64,000 nt of DNA from Tilletia caries (GCA_032718865.1 JALUTQ010000009.1:310001-374000), one strand, 5' to 3'; counted from the first letter of the stretch, positions 1 through 12,045 are shown. The notes: generated by a model from the letters alone, not told the origin. Translations and numbers: made by a program.

Positions 1-19
1 TGAGCGCTCTTCCCTTCTC

Positions 20-1416
20 TTGCTGCTTCCATCTCGTCTGAGTCTGCCATGGCACTCACTGACATCGTCTCTCTATGCTTCAATTTGTCGCTCTTTGCGT
101 ATTCAGCTTTTGTCTCTCCCTGTCTCTGCACAAGGTGCAGTCCGGGACGTCGCCAACGCGTTTCGTCTGGTCCCGCTGCACCCCTCGCAGTGGCCTGGCA
201 TTGTTGTTCGTGGTCTCGATGATCGCTTCTACATCGATCAATTCCTCGGCTTTGGTCTGGCGCCCGCCACCGGAGTATGGGGTCGGGTGGCAGATGCACT
301 CGCCGACATCCTTCGCGCACACGGTGTCGGACCCATCCTTAAATGGGTCGACGATTTTCTGTTTCTGTCCGTGCCCCTTCAAGACCTTCCCTTGGTCAAT
401 CAACTTCGACGTCAAGCCGCCGAATCCATTGTGGAGCGGCGGACACGGGGTGGCGTCGCTTACTTCGCCGATGGCGAAGGAAAAGAACATGTGGAGGACT
501 ACCACTTCCCTCTTCAAAACTCTCCGCGCTTCGACCCACCGAGCTCGTCACCTCCCTGTCAACGATCTCTGCGATATCAGACCCGCTCGGCATTCCTTGG
601 AAGTCTGAGAAAGATGTGGACTTCTGCTCGGCTCCCGTCTACATCGGGTTTACCTGGTACATCGCCGAGCGTTGCGTTGCGCTGCCGGACAGCAAACGCC
701 TCAAATACCTCGCAGCTCTTGCTGATTGGGGTCAGCAGCCACGGCAGAACCTGCGCGCTGCTCAAAAGCTATTCGGGCGGCTTCAGCACGCCAGCTTCGT
801 CGTTCAACAGGGGCGCAAGCGTTTGGGCTATCTTCGGCGGTTTGTGGCTTCTTTGTCGCATCTGTCTCCTCACCAACGTCACCGACCTGGAAAACAGGTT
901 GCGAAAGACATGGCGTGGTGGACGTCGGCGCTTTCTCGTCCCGACTTGCGCCGTAGCTTTGCGAAAGACGATGTTTTCGACAAACGTTTTGTCGCCTGCG
1001 ATGCTTCCACCACCCACGGCATTGGCGTGGTTGTCGACGGCGCCGAACTGTTCATCCCGGTACGTCCAGGCTGGAAGAGCCAGGGTCGCGACATTGCCTG
1101 GCTCGAAGCCATTGCTCTCGAAGTCACGGTACAACTGCTCGTCGACCAAGGCCTGGCAGACTGCAGGCTGCGCGTTCTCACAGACAACTCTTCCGTCTTC
1201 TTCTCGGAGCGCTCAGGTCACAATAGGAACGCGTCCGTCATGGAGGCACTCGCGCGTATCCGTGATCTCGAAGCGGCATACAACATTGAAGTGGTACCCG
1301 TCCTGGTTCCCAGCGCGTCAAACCCTGCCGATGGACCCTCTCGAGGTTGTTGCACCTCACCTGCGCAACTTCGTCGTCCAAGTCTCCATCCCGCAATACG
1401 GCCGTTCTTTGGATGA
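20..1416 (+). pseudogene. Reverse transcriptase-RNase H polyprotein, frameshifted
   Basis: The RT palm shows DVANAFRLVPLHPSQWP (motif A), FGLAPATGVWGRVADAL (motif B) and KWVDDFLFL (motif C, WVDD in place of YVDD). A different frame then carries the RT thumb (DPLGIPWKSEK, IGFTWYI) and RNase H with acidic residues in VACDASTTHGIG, LEAIALEV, LRVLTDNSSVF and NPADGPSRG. The frame change is explained by loss of one A in the A4 run at 516-519, after which reading is continuous. The N-terminus lies partly upstream of the window. RT/RNase H would copy element RNA to DNA. Confidence in the family is high; functionality is unlikely. Confidence 0.8.
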
Positions 1417-2787
1417 TCGTACTTGGGGTGCGCTGCAGCCAATACTGTCAAGCACGTTTGCCTCCACATCAACTTCGCGTGCCACATCCTTCGCACCAGC
1501 ATCGGCTCCACGTCCTCCCCTTCCTCCACCACCAGCACGTCCACCCACCACGCCCCCCGCGTCAGCCTCTGCTGCTACGCGCACAACGTCAAAGCGCCGT
1601 CTGCCTGTAGCAGCAGGCGGATATCTCGAGGTCCCAGCAGCACTACGTCTCCTGGACTGGGTTCCTCCGGGCTCATCACTTCTCTCAGCTCGGGACCCAC
1701 AGCAACGACGACGGGTCCTCGCCGCTGCCTGGGCGGAGTCCACGCTAGCCACGTATGGAACTGGTCTCCTGCGCTGGCTGCTCTGGTGTGAACAGCACGC
1801 TCTTCCTGCTTCCGCTCGCTTCCCCGCCCATGTCGGTGACGTTGTGGACTTCATTGAGTCCGTTGCGGGTCATTTCTCCGGCGGCAGCATCAGAAACTGG
1901 GTTTCGGGTCTACGCGCGTGGCACGCCATTCATGGCTCCGCGCTAGACACAGTTCACCTCCGCATCGTCACTGCCCTTCGTGGTGCCGACCGTCTCACAC
2001 CCGAGTCCTCAAAGAAGCCCCCGAGCACCATTTCGCCTTCACCACCTCTGGGCGATCCGGCGCCATGTTCAACCCGACAGTCCGCTTGACTCTGCTGTCT
2101 GGGCGTGCATACTGGTTGCGTTCTGGGGACTGGCCCGACTTGGTGAACTTCTGGTCAAAAATGGGAAATCCTTCAATAAGAGGTGGAACCCCCCGAGCGC
2201 GAAGTTTGCATGGGAGACCGCTGCGCGTACCAACCCTCCTGTGATCGCCGGCGTTATTTCGCTGCCATGGACCAAGACACAGGCGAACGGAGAGAAGCTT
2301 GTCCTTGCTCCGCAGACCCAAGGTCCCTGTCCCGTCCAAGCGCTTCAGCACCATCTGCACATCAACAAACCGCCTGCTGCCTCTCATCTATTCGGGTACT
2401 ACCAAGGCAAGAAGTTTGTCTCCCTGACTCGCTCCGTTTTTCCAGCATCGGCTCTCGGAGCTGCTTGCTGCTGCGGGTATCGCCGCCGCCACACTGCAAG
2501 GCCACAGTCTGCGCATCGGAGGATGCACAGAGCTGCTCCTTCGTGGAACGCCAATTGACACAGTCCGCCTTCATGGACGATGGACGAGCGAAGCATGGCG
2601 GCTATATTTGCGAAATCACGTCGAGCTGCTTGCTCCTGCACTCATGGACGCGCGCCCCGCAGTTGCCGTTGCTCTGGTTCATGCCACTCAAACCCCGCCG
2701 CCGGCATATGAAGCAAATGAGACGTCAACAAAAATCTCATCTTCCTCGATGGCGACCCTCGGTGCACATGCCTCGTCCTGCGTGTAA
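1331..2787 (+). pseudogene. Tyrosine recombinase (integrase) of the Ngaro-like element
   Basis: Read through two single-base additions (C5 run at 2018-2022, T5 run at 2437-2441), the span gives 484 residues with no internal stop. Visible parts are a low-complexity leader, a SAM-like core-binding domain (AESTLATYGTGLLRWLLW through SIRNWVSGLRAWH) and a catalytic domain. The catalytic domain carries the first Arg in GLARLGELL, the H-x-x-R box in GHSLRIGG, a His in RLHGRW and a candidate nucleophile Tyr in WRLYLRNH. The ORF overlaps the end of the RNase H ORF in the +1 frame, as is usual in DIRS-order elements. It would integrate circular cDNA by site-specific recombination. The two frame breaks suggest inactivity. 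Confidence 0.75.
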
Positions 2788-2842
2788 ACGCATCTGGCGC
2801 GTTCTCCTCTGGCGACTCGCTCGCTAGCACCTTCGGCGCGCT

Positions 2843-2957
2843 TGGGCTCTGCTGCGTTTTACACGTTGACGTGAGTAGGAACTCGCATCCAGTCGCAATT
2901 GATTCGCGGCCCCAGGCATCTCTTCCCTTTTCCTTCTTGCTCTGACGATCAGACGAC
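2843..2957 (+). repeat. Split direct repeat, B1 copy
   Basis: 115 bp, starting at TGGGCTCTGCTGCG and ending at GATCAGACGAC, identical to 3497-3611. It lies just after the recombinase stop codon, where Ngaro elements carry B1. Confidence 0.8.
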
Positions 2958-3496
2958 AAAGGTCGTCGTGTGGCGCAGCCTCACTTGGCCTTTGGAGTCG
3001 TCCAAGAGGAGAGCATGCGAAGGAGACCGGGGGGGCTGCCGATGCTTTGTGCCACGCTCTCTACCTTTGACTGACACCCTTTGTTTTCCTTTGTGCAACC
3101 ACTCTTCGGACCTCAGCCCGAGCAGCTCGAAAGCTGCCTTTGTCAAAGGGTCAGCAACAAAGCTATATATACGGCCATCCTCATCCACTTTCCTTCCTGG
3201 CAGCCCCCACATCACTCTCATCTGCTTCGCCTGCTCTCTTCCCTGATTCCTCTCTTTGCTCTCAGAATCTTTTTGATCCCACCCTTCCCTCCCTCAAGAT
3301 TTCGTCTTCTGCTCCAAGCTCCGACCTCGCTCGCCTTTCTTCTCGAATCTCACTCGCCAGTCGCCACCGACCAGGAGCGGGCTCCTGTTCCTTTTTCTTC
3401 TCCCGGCTTTGGTTTCCATTATCCTCATTCCCTATTCCCTAGTTCCGGTTTTCTTTCTGTCTCTTGTCTTGTACTCCTGTTATCGATGCTATGTTC
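2958..3496 (+). repeat. A2 segment between split repeats
   Basis: A 539-bp pyrimidine-rich segment between the two identical 115-bp repeats. It contains a TATATATA tract at 3164-3171 that could serve as an element promoter. In the Ngaro layout it should match the A1 sequence left of the ORFs, which is outside the window. No gene is seen in it. Confidence 0.55.
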
Positions 3497-3611
3497 TGGG
3501 CTCTGCTGCGTTTTACACGTTGACGTGAGTAGGAACTCGCATCCAGTCGCAATTGATTCGCGGCCCCAGGCATCTCTTCCCTTTTCCTTCTTGCTCTGAC
3601 GATCAGACGAC
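3497..3611 (+). repeat. Split direct repeat, B2 copy (element right end)
   Basis: Identical to 2843-2957 over 115 bp. Similarity stops after GATCAGACGAC, which sets the probable 3' end of the retrotransposon at about 3611. Confidence 0.75.
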
Positions 3612-3869
3612 GAAGGCCGCCCGAACCGATCGAGGCAGCTGAGACTACCCGCCCGACTTTGGGCGGGTAACCCGAATGGGTACCATACTGAAGCAGTACC
3701 AATGTGACCTCCACTTCAGACCTCATTTCCCACGCTACAAGGAGAGAAACACGTGGGACAGTAGTCACGCGAGGGGCGCGTTCAGCTGCCGTCAAGGTGA
3801 TGACACTGTCTGAGCGTCCAGAATGGTAACCACCCTGTCTTTCCTGTCTCAGTGGTGATCAGCTGCAGA

Positions 3870-4175
3870 CAGGAATTCAGTCTGGCCAGCTGTTGCTGCG
3901 CAGAGATTCAAGCGAACTACCAGGGTTCGAGCCCTGGCAAGGCTGCAACACTTTGGTGGGCCGCCAGGCAGTAGAGCCATTATTAACTTGAATTTCGATG
4001 CGCAGCAGTAGCCGGCTTAGTAAGTTGGGGTCCCGGAGGGGGGTTGCCCGTGTTCCTCCGATGAAGGGGCCTCGTAATTCTGAAAGGTGGGATCTGCGCC
4101 TGCGGCGGATCCCCAAGAGGGGCTTTTGCCACTCTTGCGTTAGGTGACACTATGTTTTTTTTTTTTTTTTTTTTT
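3870..4175 (+). other. Possible SINE-like or tRNA-derived segment with poly-T tract
   Basis: GGTTCGAGCCC at 3924-3934 fits the pol III B-box consensus and sits in a stem (CCAGGG/CCCTGG) like a T-arm. A long T run lies at about 4153-4174. I could not fold a complete tRNA: the loop is short and no convincing anticodon arm is present. A tRNA-derived SINE or tRNA relic inside the hAT left region is possible. No protein-coding signal is seen here. Confidence 0.3.
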
Positions 4176-4481
4176 TGCTGTTGCTGGAACTGAGAACAAC
4201 ACTCAGACTGGGAGTGCGGTTTATTGGTTGTGAAATCATGTAGTTATCCTTCTTTCCTACCACCACCATCCCCCCCAATCCAGACACTCAGCCGATTTTG
4301 CCCGAGCTCATCCGAAAATTACCGAGAGTTCAAAAGACCAACACTCAGAAGTCAGAACTCAGAAGAACAACACTTCAATCTCAGAGCAACATAAAGGGAG
4401 ACAGGGTGATAGGATTGCATGGGATCGCTCAGATTAAGAGGATGGAGAGGAAAAGACATGGAAGAGGAAACAGAAGTCATG

Positions 4482-6449
4482 CTACTCGTCCTCGACCAGA
4501 TCGTTGAGGACAAAGTCTTTGATGGTGGTGAAGCCAGCGTTCATCCAGGAGTCGAGACACATGATGTGGGTGACTGTCGTTCCCGAAAGTCGGTTCCTGC
4601 GCTTGGTGATGACCTCTCCACCACGAGAAAATGCAGCCTCCGAAGGGACACTGGTGGCAGGAATGGCCAAAAGATCGCGAGCCAAAGCGGCCAGGCTTGG
4701 GTAACGAGACTGATTGACGGACCAGTAGTGAAGGGAATCTGAGGGAGCAGGGGTGGGGATGGGGGGCTCAGCGAGGTAGAGCTCAAGCTGCTTCCCGGCG
4801 TCGATAGTGATGGGGGCGGGCGCCGCAGCAGCGAACTTCTGCCGACGCTTTTCGTACGCAGAGATCGGAGCAGAGGAAGAGCTTGGGGCGTGATTGTTCG
4901 TAGCTACGATGGGATAGTTGGTAGTCAAGTGGTATTCGAGTTCCGAGATGATGTATCGAAGATCGTTCCCTCCGTCGGCACGAATGACTTCAGCCTTCAT
5001 GGAGGGATCGAGAATGGTGGCCCACTGAACCACAAACGTATCAATCAGATGCTCTCGGTACTCGGTAAGCCGGGTATCAAAGAGCGCCAGAACCTCCATC
5101 CCCCAAGGAGTAAGAGTCGAAGCCGCTCGAAGCTCTTCCAGACCCTTGTTCATGATGATGTATCCTTCGGCCGCAGCGCTGATAGTTGGGAAGCTGCGGC
5201 CCTGCAGGTGGTCGCTGACGTCCTTGAATTCGTTGAGGATCTTGATCGTATCCCTCATGGCAAGCCAGACCTGCTCAGACCACGCAGAAGTGCTGTGGCC
5301 GCTCTCGAAGAGATGACGCAGGGCAGGCTCGAGCCGCTGCAGCCCAAGCAGCTGTGCCAGCGTAGAGTTCCACCTGACCTCCATAGCGGTCGAAGGGACA
5401 GCGTACTTGATGCCCACTGACTCGCATGCAGCGATCAGCGCCTTTTCCGTCGGCTTTGAGCGGTGGAGAAGGGAGACGAAGGCCCGGGGCTCGGCAAAGG
5501 TCTCGTCTCTCCCGGCATCCTGAAGACCGTGCTTGACGATGAGGTTGATGAGGTGAGCGGCGCAACGAGACGGGAAGAAGGGAGCCGGCGCAGCGCGACG
5601 CTTGAGGATGGTAGAAATGTTGTAGGCGGAGGCGGTGTTGTCTGTGACACACGCCGAGATCTTCTTCTCGATTCCATAGTCTTGAAGCGCGCTGGTTATG
5701 AGATTGGCGGCATTCTCTGCGGAGTGAGGGACGGGGAAAGGGGCGAAGTCTAGGAGCATCGTCTGTAGCTCCCAGTCTGCCGTGATGAAGTGGGCCGTGA
5801 GTGACAGGAACTGGTCCCCATTTCCTGCCGTCCACCCGTCCGTGGTGAGAGCGACTCTGCCGGGGAGGGAGCGGAGGTAAGCGCCAACCTGAGTCTTGAG
5901 GAGGCCGTAATCGACGCTAATCTTGCGCGTCATGACGCTGCGGCTCGGGCAATCGTAGTCAGGCTGAAGAGTCTTGAGTAGGGCCTTGAAGTCCGGGTGA
6001 TCCAAGACGCTGAGGGACTGCTGGTCGCGGAGCATCCAACGCTCGATCATGCCGTGTATCTTGAGCTTGGCAGCGTGGGGAAGCTTGATGAGGCCGAACG
6101 AGAGGGTCTGCTGTCCCGCCTCCAGCCTGACCTTCTTCTTGCAGATTTCCAGATGACGTCCCATGGAAGAAGTCCCTGAAACAGTGAGAGAAACGCGTAA
6201 GAGAGGGAAGTAGGCAGACGCGGACATGCCTCAGGCATACTCACCAGTCTTGCCTCCCTTGTACAGGAGCTTCTCTCCACAGTGCGCGCACTGCACCTTC
6301 TCTTCGTCCGGCAGCTCCTCAAACTCACTCCAAGCAGCAGCTCGCTTGACAGTGGCACGGGGAGGGGAATTGTCGTCGTCGACATCAAAGACGATGGGAG
6401 TCCCAATAGTACGGCCCGCGGCTCAGGGTTGAATGGCATCTACGTCCAT
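4482..6449 (-). pseudogene. hAT transposase with BED zinc finger (early stop codon)
   Basis: Two exons: 6449-6245 and 6175-4482, joined across a GTGAGT..CAG intron of 69 nt. The joined reading gives a BED finger (CAHCGEKLLYKGGKTG then MGRHLEICKK), a central RNase H-like region (LTTDGWTAGNGDQFLSLTAH, CVTDNTASAYN, RCAAHLINLIVKHGL) and the C-terminal hAT dimerisation region (YPSLAALARDLLAIPATSVP, AFSRGGEVITKRRNRL). The only ATG in frame (6449) meets a TGA at 6425-6423, codon 9 (CCC TGA GCC), possibly a former CGA. Otherwise the ORF is clean, so the copy may be young or may start differently. It would cut and paste the surrounding element in the nucleus. Confidence 0.85.
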
Positions 6450-7132
6450 CGTGAATGGCCGTAATTGGGGGCTTGGGGCTGTTCTGGAGCAAAAACGAGG
6501 GATTGAGAGCAAGATCAGACTGGCAGTGTGTGGTGAAGGCGAGAGGATGAACAGAGTAGGTAAAGAAGTGGATATAGCAGTGGTATGAATGTATGATCTT
6601 TGCGTGGGAACTGATCATGGAAGCAGATATGTAGAAAAAGTGCGATCTGAGTAGGCGGAGCAGTTCGGGTAGGTCGGGTACCCGACCTTAAGTCCGAACC
6701 CGAACCCTTCCGCTCCAGCGTACCCGAACCCGATCTACTAGGGTCATTTTCCGGATTTTCCTACCCATTACCCATACCCGAACGGGTGCCCGTTCGGGCG
6801 GGTACCCAATCAACAACACTGGTCGCTGAGCTGTGTGTGCGCAGTGATGATCAAAAAATGATCACCCCCGATTCCAACTCAAAAGTCACGTGACCATTTG
6901 AGCCGGATCGGGAGCGCCCAGCTCGCTGGGCAGCCTGGGGGGTTAGGTTCCGGCTAAATGATTGCAAAATAACCGGGCAGGAGATGGTGTGAGGGGGGCC
7001 ACAGGATGGCTGAGCAGGGGCCAAGAGATGGCAGAGAACGGGCCAGTTGGTGGTTTCAAGTCTGAAAAAGACGAACACGAGGGCAAATGTATCCTTGCCA
7101 TCAGCTTCCATCACCGCTCACACCTGCTCACC

Positions 7133-10100
7133 ATGAGCTCCCACGCAGCGCATGCCGCGAGTAGACGTGGGCGCGACACTACCAGGCAGCTACTGCAGCT
7201 TCCCCAAACGCTACCCTTGCCTCCGCAGCAGCTTACAACCTTGCCCCTTTACAGCTCATCTCCACCGTTGCACTCATCTCCTCCGCCATCCGAGCTTCTC
7301 CCTTTTTCCAGCACCTTCCACCTCTTCACTTCCCATCCCCGACACATCCACGTCTTTGTTTTTCCAAGCAGGAAACTTCACCACAGAAGCGGCGGCGCAG
7401 ACAGCCCGCGAAGAGCGTGTCGACCCAGGAGAAGCACGTAACGACAAATGAAAGACCACAGCCTCTTCATTCTCGTCCTGATCCCCTCGGGCCTCTGGCC
7501 TCGCCTTCGATACCTCCATCCGGCGACGACGGGGAAGGCCTTTCGTTTGGGCCAACGGACTGCGACGACTTTGGCGACAGCTATCCATTTCCCGACCCTT
7601 CCCCAGCTCCCGACCTTTCCCCAGCAAAATACAATGAACCAACCTCTGCTCAAACCTCGATGCAATACGCGAGCATGCTCTTTCACGAGCACACAGCGTA
7701 CATGGCTCGCATTGATAGTCGTACTTGGATTGTGGAGGGGATGGTCAATGGCTTCACAGAGGCGAGTGCGAAGTGATGACGATCGTATCAAATCTTACTG
7801 ATGCTTCGAGCTACTGACAAAAGAAATGATGTGTCTCTTGCCCTCTTCAAATTGGTCAATTCTACCACCTCACACTATATGAGGGAACAGGAACGACAGG
7901 ATCGGAGGACATGGCCTCGTGCGATTGCACAGATGGGCGGCGTGGAATGCATTGCGTCCACAAGGAGGCACTGTTGAAACATCGCGAGACATTCAAAGCC
8001 GAAATGCTTTTATCTCAGAGAAGTACGAACTTGATCCAATCTCAGACTGTGATACGCGCGTTCAAAGTGTCAGCAGAATGTTGACTTCATGTTTCTGTTC
8101 TGATTTGTAGTCAATCCTACCGCGATCCAGTTTGGAGCACACCTACGAGGTCGCCGAGCCTGGTTCTCCGTGCTCTCCACCAAGAGCACTATCGCGGCCA
8201 GCAGCCAAGACGGGAAGAGATGTGTTGTCTCCCTGGTCAACGTGCGCCTTTGGACATGCTCGGCCGCTCATTGCTCATCAGCTCCACAGCCAGCGGAAAG
8301 CTGCGTTCATCGGCAGCGTGCCCATGCCTTTTGGAACGAGACGACGGGATTAGGCAGCCAAGACGGTGTTGAAGATGATGAAGAGGCACTGGAGAATGAT
8401 ATCGGTCAGTGCTCAGTAGACGAGAACAGGACGATGCATTGGAAGTGCGCTGTGCGGTATGCGCACAGCCGCACGCGAATGACAGGCTGACAGGTTCAAT
8501 CATGTTTTGTGTCGATCTCTAGATGATTTGGAACACATCGTTCGAGACATCGAGAGCCTACAAGCGCACGTCCAGGCTCGCCCGTGCTCCTATCGGCATA
8601 TCCCACCCCCACCGTTCTGCCGTCTCCCCTCCGAGCCGCTTGCTTCTCCAGTGGTACAGGGGCATCTTCTCCCGACCATTCTTCCGCTCGGTAAACACGC
8701 GCGTTGCGACTGCGGTCAAGCCAGTGCAAGCGGTGTTGCGGTGCGCATGAGACCTTGTAAGGTCTACTACAGCACCGGAACAGTGGCTAGAAGCATTGAG
8801 ACCCAGGAGTGTAGCTGTAGAAGTGGTCCAGAAGGGAGAAGCATTGGACCTGACCTCTCGGAGTATGGGCTTCTCAATTGGAACAACTCCGTGGTTGTCG
8901 CGCACGAAGTGTTCATCTCTTACACCTCTCAACTTTCTGCGTCTCCAACCCCTTTCACAGCCTTCTGCTCTACCATACAGCATTCGTACGAGCAACACGC
9001 ACCCGGCAAGGCCTCAAAGTTCCTCGCAAGGACAACATTCGTCAAACTTTACTTTGCGTTTGTCTCCCTTCAGCATCTCGACGTTTCCTTTTCCTGCTCC
9101 CTCTGTGGTCCTTCCCCGGCCATCGTCATTGCGGATGGAGTGGTGCTGGCGTACAGTGCCGCTCTCAAGCACGCCGATCTCTGCCCCCCACAACGCCCGG
9201 GTCGGCAATCAATGATAAGGCTCGGAAGAGAACGATTGTTCCGTTTCTTCCTTCTGCTGCTGCTCGGACAGCAGCTCGATTGGTAGCGACTTCATTCGAC
9301 GCCTCCAGCAGTGAGCAAGTTGAAGCCCTTCAACAGTTCACTTCCGCCATCGACGCATCGAGCTCCACCCCCTCCGCTTTGCGTCTCTGGGCTGGCCGTT
9401 TCAAGCAACTGCTCCTCGACATTTGCCTTACCACCAGCCTTCCCTCGATCTTCAAGATGGCGCTCCAGCAGGCGGTGCTTCAGTTTGCGGCAAGCGATGG
9501 AATTCTGCAGCTTTGTCGCCCTGTCTGCCAATCAACACTCTCCGATATCAGCACACTCACAATCACCACTTCCCCCCCGATGATCACTTCGCTCGACTAT
9601 CTACAACGCTGGCTCGTCATTGTCCTTTCCTTGGCAATGTGTTTGTTTTACTTGCGCACAACAGAACGACCCTCATCGACACGGCGTGGGTCCAAAGCTT
9701 CCAACTCCTGATGGCCAGTACCAGTGATGCAATCGACTACCAGCTTGCCCTTCTCGATCCCCAACCCACGCCGCCCTCATCAACCATCCCACAGCAGACC
9801 AGCTACACGCACACCGGGACGCTGTACGGCGCGCCTCAGTGTCGAACCCGACCCAACTACCCGAGACTGGACGAGGGGAAGGATGGGAAGAAAGGAGAGA
9901 AGCAGGCGGCGATCGAGGGAAAGCAGGAGGGAGAGGTGCAATGCAGGAAGTTATACGATGAGTATGTCAAGCGGCAGCGTACGGGAGGGTTGATGGCTCT
10001 CTGGTGCACTCACTGCATCTGTGTTGGCTTTCATGTCATTCCGCAGGCAGAAGGTCGGAACGATGTGTTCTCCGCAATCTTTGCCCACTGGCCGTCTCCT

Positions 10101-10421
10101 CCATCTGTCATCGTTTACGACTTCGCCTGCCAGCTGGGACCTTACTCGTTGCGGCGGGAACCTGGGTTCTTCAAGAACACACTCTTTGTCGTCGACCAAA
10201 TGCATGAGAAGGGGCATACGAATTGCTCGGCAGCCAGCAGGCTGTCTACATACATGCGAAATGATCCTCAGCTACAGCACCTATACTCTTCGGCAGCCGA
10301 GTGCGGGAACTCCGGACTGTCGAGAATCAAGAAGACGGTTTCCTATTGCAAGCAAGAGCATGCGGTCGCGCTGGTTCGGGTCTTTCTGTCGATTTGGAAC
10401 CGGCGGCGGAAGCGAGTCTAG
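7133..10421 (+). pseudogene. KDZ-family transposase with cysteine clusters
   Basis: A multi-exon gene, best judged by its C-terminal part: VIYDFACQLGPYSLRREPGF, FKNTLFVVDQMHEKGHTNCS and AECGNSGLSRIKKTVSYCK. These match the KDZ (Kyakuja-Dileera-Zisupton) catalytic region. Upstream exons carry cysteine clusters: CDCTDGRRGMHC near 7915, HARCDCGQASASG near 8700 and SCSLCGPSPAIVIADGV near 9100. Frame at 9184-9189 needs one extra C (C6 run) to continue into TTPGSAINDKARKR, so the copy may be broken. The start at 7133 is tentative, and introns near 8090 and 8490 are inferred from splice-like sites. It is convergent with the gene at 10281-12045. Element ends were not found. Confidence 0.7.
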
Positions 10422-12045
10422 GCGACGGAACTGGAGCGGGACGCGGAGGAAGAGGAAGGGATATCGCTGCGCGATTGGGTGTTGGAGCCGGATGTCGAAG
10501 CAGAAAGTCGTTGGATTTGTGCTTGAAGCTCCGCGTTTTTGTGCCAGTAGTTCTGCCTTCTCCGCCATCAACCTCTTGTTTGCCTCCATTTGTCGCGCCG
10601 CGTCCGCTCTCCCTGCCTCTCTGTAGCCGTGCATCGTCTTTGTGAACTCGTTCCGAAACGTTTGTGCCATTCCGCGCAATGCTGGCCGCGCAGCGTCGCA
10701 TAGATTCGGGCTTACATAGACCACATCATCAACGCTGGCTTTGCCATTATCCAACGGCGCAAGAGCAATGACCACGGCCATGTCCGTACGTCTGGACAGC
10801 TTCGCGCCCTGAAAAGAGATAGAAGAGGGTTCAACAGTGCTCCTGCTCAGCATGGGATTCGAGAACAAATTCTGGAAGCTATACTGACCTGTTCAATCAG
10901 CCTCCATGCCCCTCTCTTCATAACCCTGATCCTTTCGTCCGCATTGCTCTCGTACTTAAAATGCTTGAGCGCATATACATGCGACTGAGCCAGGTCCACT
11001 GTGGAAACGGGGCGGACATGAATTGAGCAAAAGAAGTCTTCTTGAGGCAGGCCAGCAACGAATCCATGACTGCACACACTCACGCCAAATCAGACGTTGC
11101 TCAAGCTCTGTGAGTTTCGGCTCCGCGCGTGGGTTGACGCGTGCCCTTTTCTTGCTCTGGGATTTGGGGGCAGCATCGTGCTCGTTCGATGATGCAGCTG
11201 AAAGGACGATGACAAAGGAGCCAGAAATATGGTAACATTTAATATTGACGAGCAGTGCGTGGATGTTCACAGTCTACTCACCAGAGATTGCGTCCAAATC
11301 AGCCTGTATGTCGCTCCCTCCCTGATTCTCATCCCCTCCAGAGCTTGAACCCTGGCTGCGCTGCGTGTCCGGAAGAATGAACGGTGAAGGGGGTCGGATA
11401 TCAGTTTCCGAGCGGTCGGTCGATATGTGGGCTGCTGCTGCTGCTTCGGCGGCCATCATAGCGGCAGCGAGAGCGGGCCCGGGGGATTCGACAGGGCCGA
11501 GAGCAGGCTCTACGCCAGCGTCAACAGCGCCAGCACTGGCAGCGGCAGCAGGAGCACCAGTAGGAGCAGCGCCGGCAGCAAGAGCACCAGCAGGAGCAGC
11601 GCCGGCAGCAAGAGCACCACCAGGAGCTGCACCGGCAGCAGGAGCAACGACAGGAGTGGCGCCGGCAGCACCGGCAGCGCCGAGAATGGCCGTGGCGACT
11701 GGACTGGGCACGCTGGCTGCAGCAGGATGGCTACCATCGGCAGGCGCAGGAGACGGCTGCTCCTGCTCGGCGCTGCTGTGATTCGTTTTTGCTGGAAGAT
11801 GCTGCAGGAGGACGCGCACAGAGTGAGTAGATTGCACAATGTCTAGAGCGCGTGCGCAGCCTGTACTCACATTGTTTGGTCTTGTTGTGCAAGCAGGGCA
11901 GTGGGCACAACATCTTCGGATCGTTGGGGTCGAGGCAACCGCGTCTGCAGACCCGCACTGCTGTAAGGCAAAAGATCGGTAAGTTGTGCGCATCGAAGGG
12001 AGGGGATACTGGTGACTAACCCTTCTTCTTGCCTGTACTACTCAT
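10281..12045 (-). CDS. Unknown multi-exon gene with small cysteine motif and Ala/Pro-rich middle
   Basis: It starts at an ATG at 12045 (MSSTGKKKG, then donor GTTAGT). The next exon has a cysteine motif VCRRGCLDPNDPKMLCPLPC followed by LHNKTKQ, then a long Ala/Pro-rich low-complexity stretch (about 11274-11820). Later exons include AAPKSQSKKRARVNPR and a charged, probably coiled-coil end (ADAARQMEANKRLMAEKAEL). The ORF end at 10281 runs antisense into the last 140 bp of the KDZ gene, so the true stop may be earlier. I do not recognise the family. Its tail-to-tail position beside the transposase suggests it could be a passenger or partner gene of the KDZ element, which is inference. Exon borders are approximate. 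Confidence 0.45.

Larger units (their letters stand above)
1..3611 (+). mobile_element. Ngaro/DIRS-type tyrosine-recombinase retrotransposon, 5' end outside window
   Basis: Reverse transcriptase, RNase H and tyrosine recombinase follow each other on the plus strand. They are followed by a 115-bp unit at 2843-2957 that is repeated identically at 3497-3611, with about 540 bp of unrelated sequence between. That layout (ORFs, B1, A2, B2) is the 3' half of the split direct repeats known from Ngaro elements; the matching A1 repeat would lie before the window. No transposase and no long terminal repeats are seen. Coding frames are broken by single-base homopolymer changes, so this copy is probably dead. 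Family placement is established knowledge applied to visible domain order; the left boundary is unknown. Confidence 0.75.
3646..6821 (-). mobile_element. hAT-family DNA transposon
   Basis: The transposase lies on the minus strand. The right end read inwards begins CAGTGTTGTTGATTGGG followed by TACCCGCCCGA, and the left side carries TACCCGCCCGA at 3646. Both sides contain dense GGGTACCCG-type palindromic subterminal repeats (3646-3690 and 6664-6810), common in hAT elements. CAGTG is a usual hAT terminus. I could not fix the left terminus or find a convincing 8-bp duplication, so boundaries are approximate, and the 3870-4175 segment may be a nested insertion. Confidence 0.5.

Noticed and set aside
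3877..3960. Intact tRNA gene
   Set aside because: Only the T-arm/B-box part fits. The T-loop is a base short and no anticodon arm or matching acceptor stem could be drawn.
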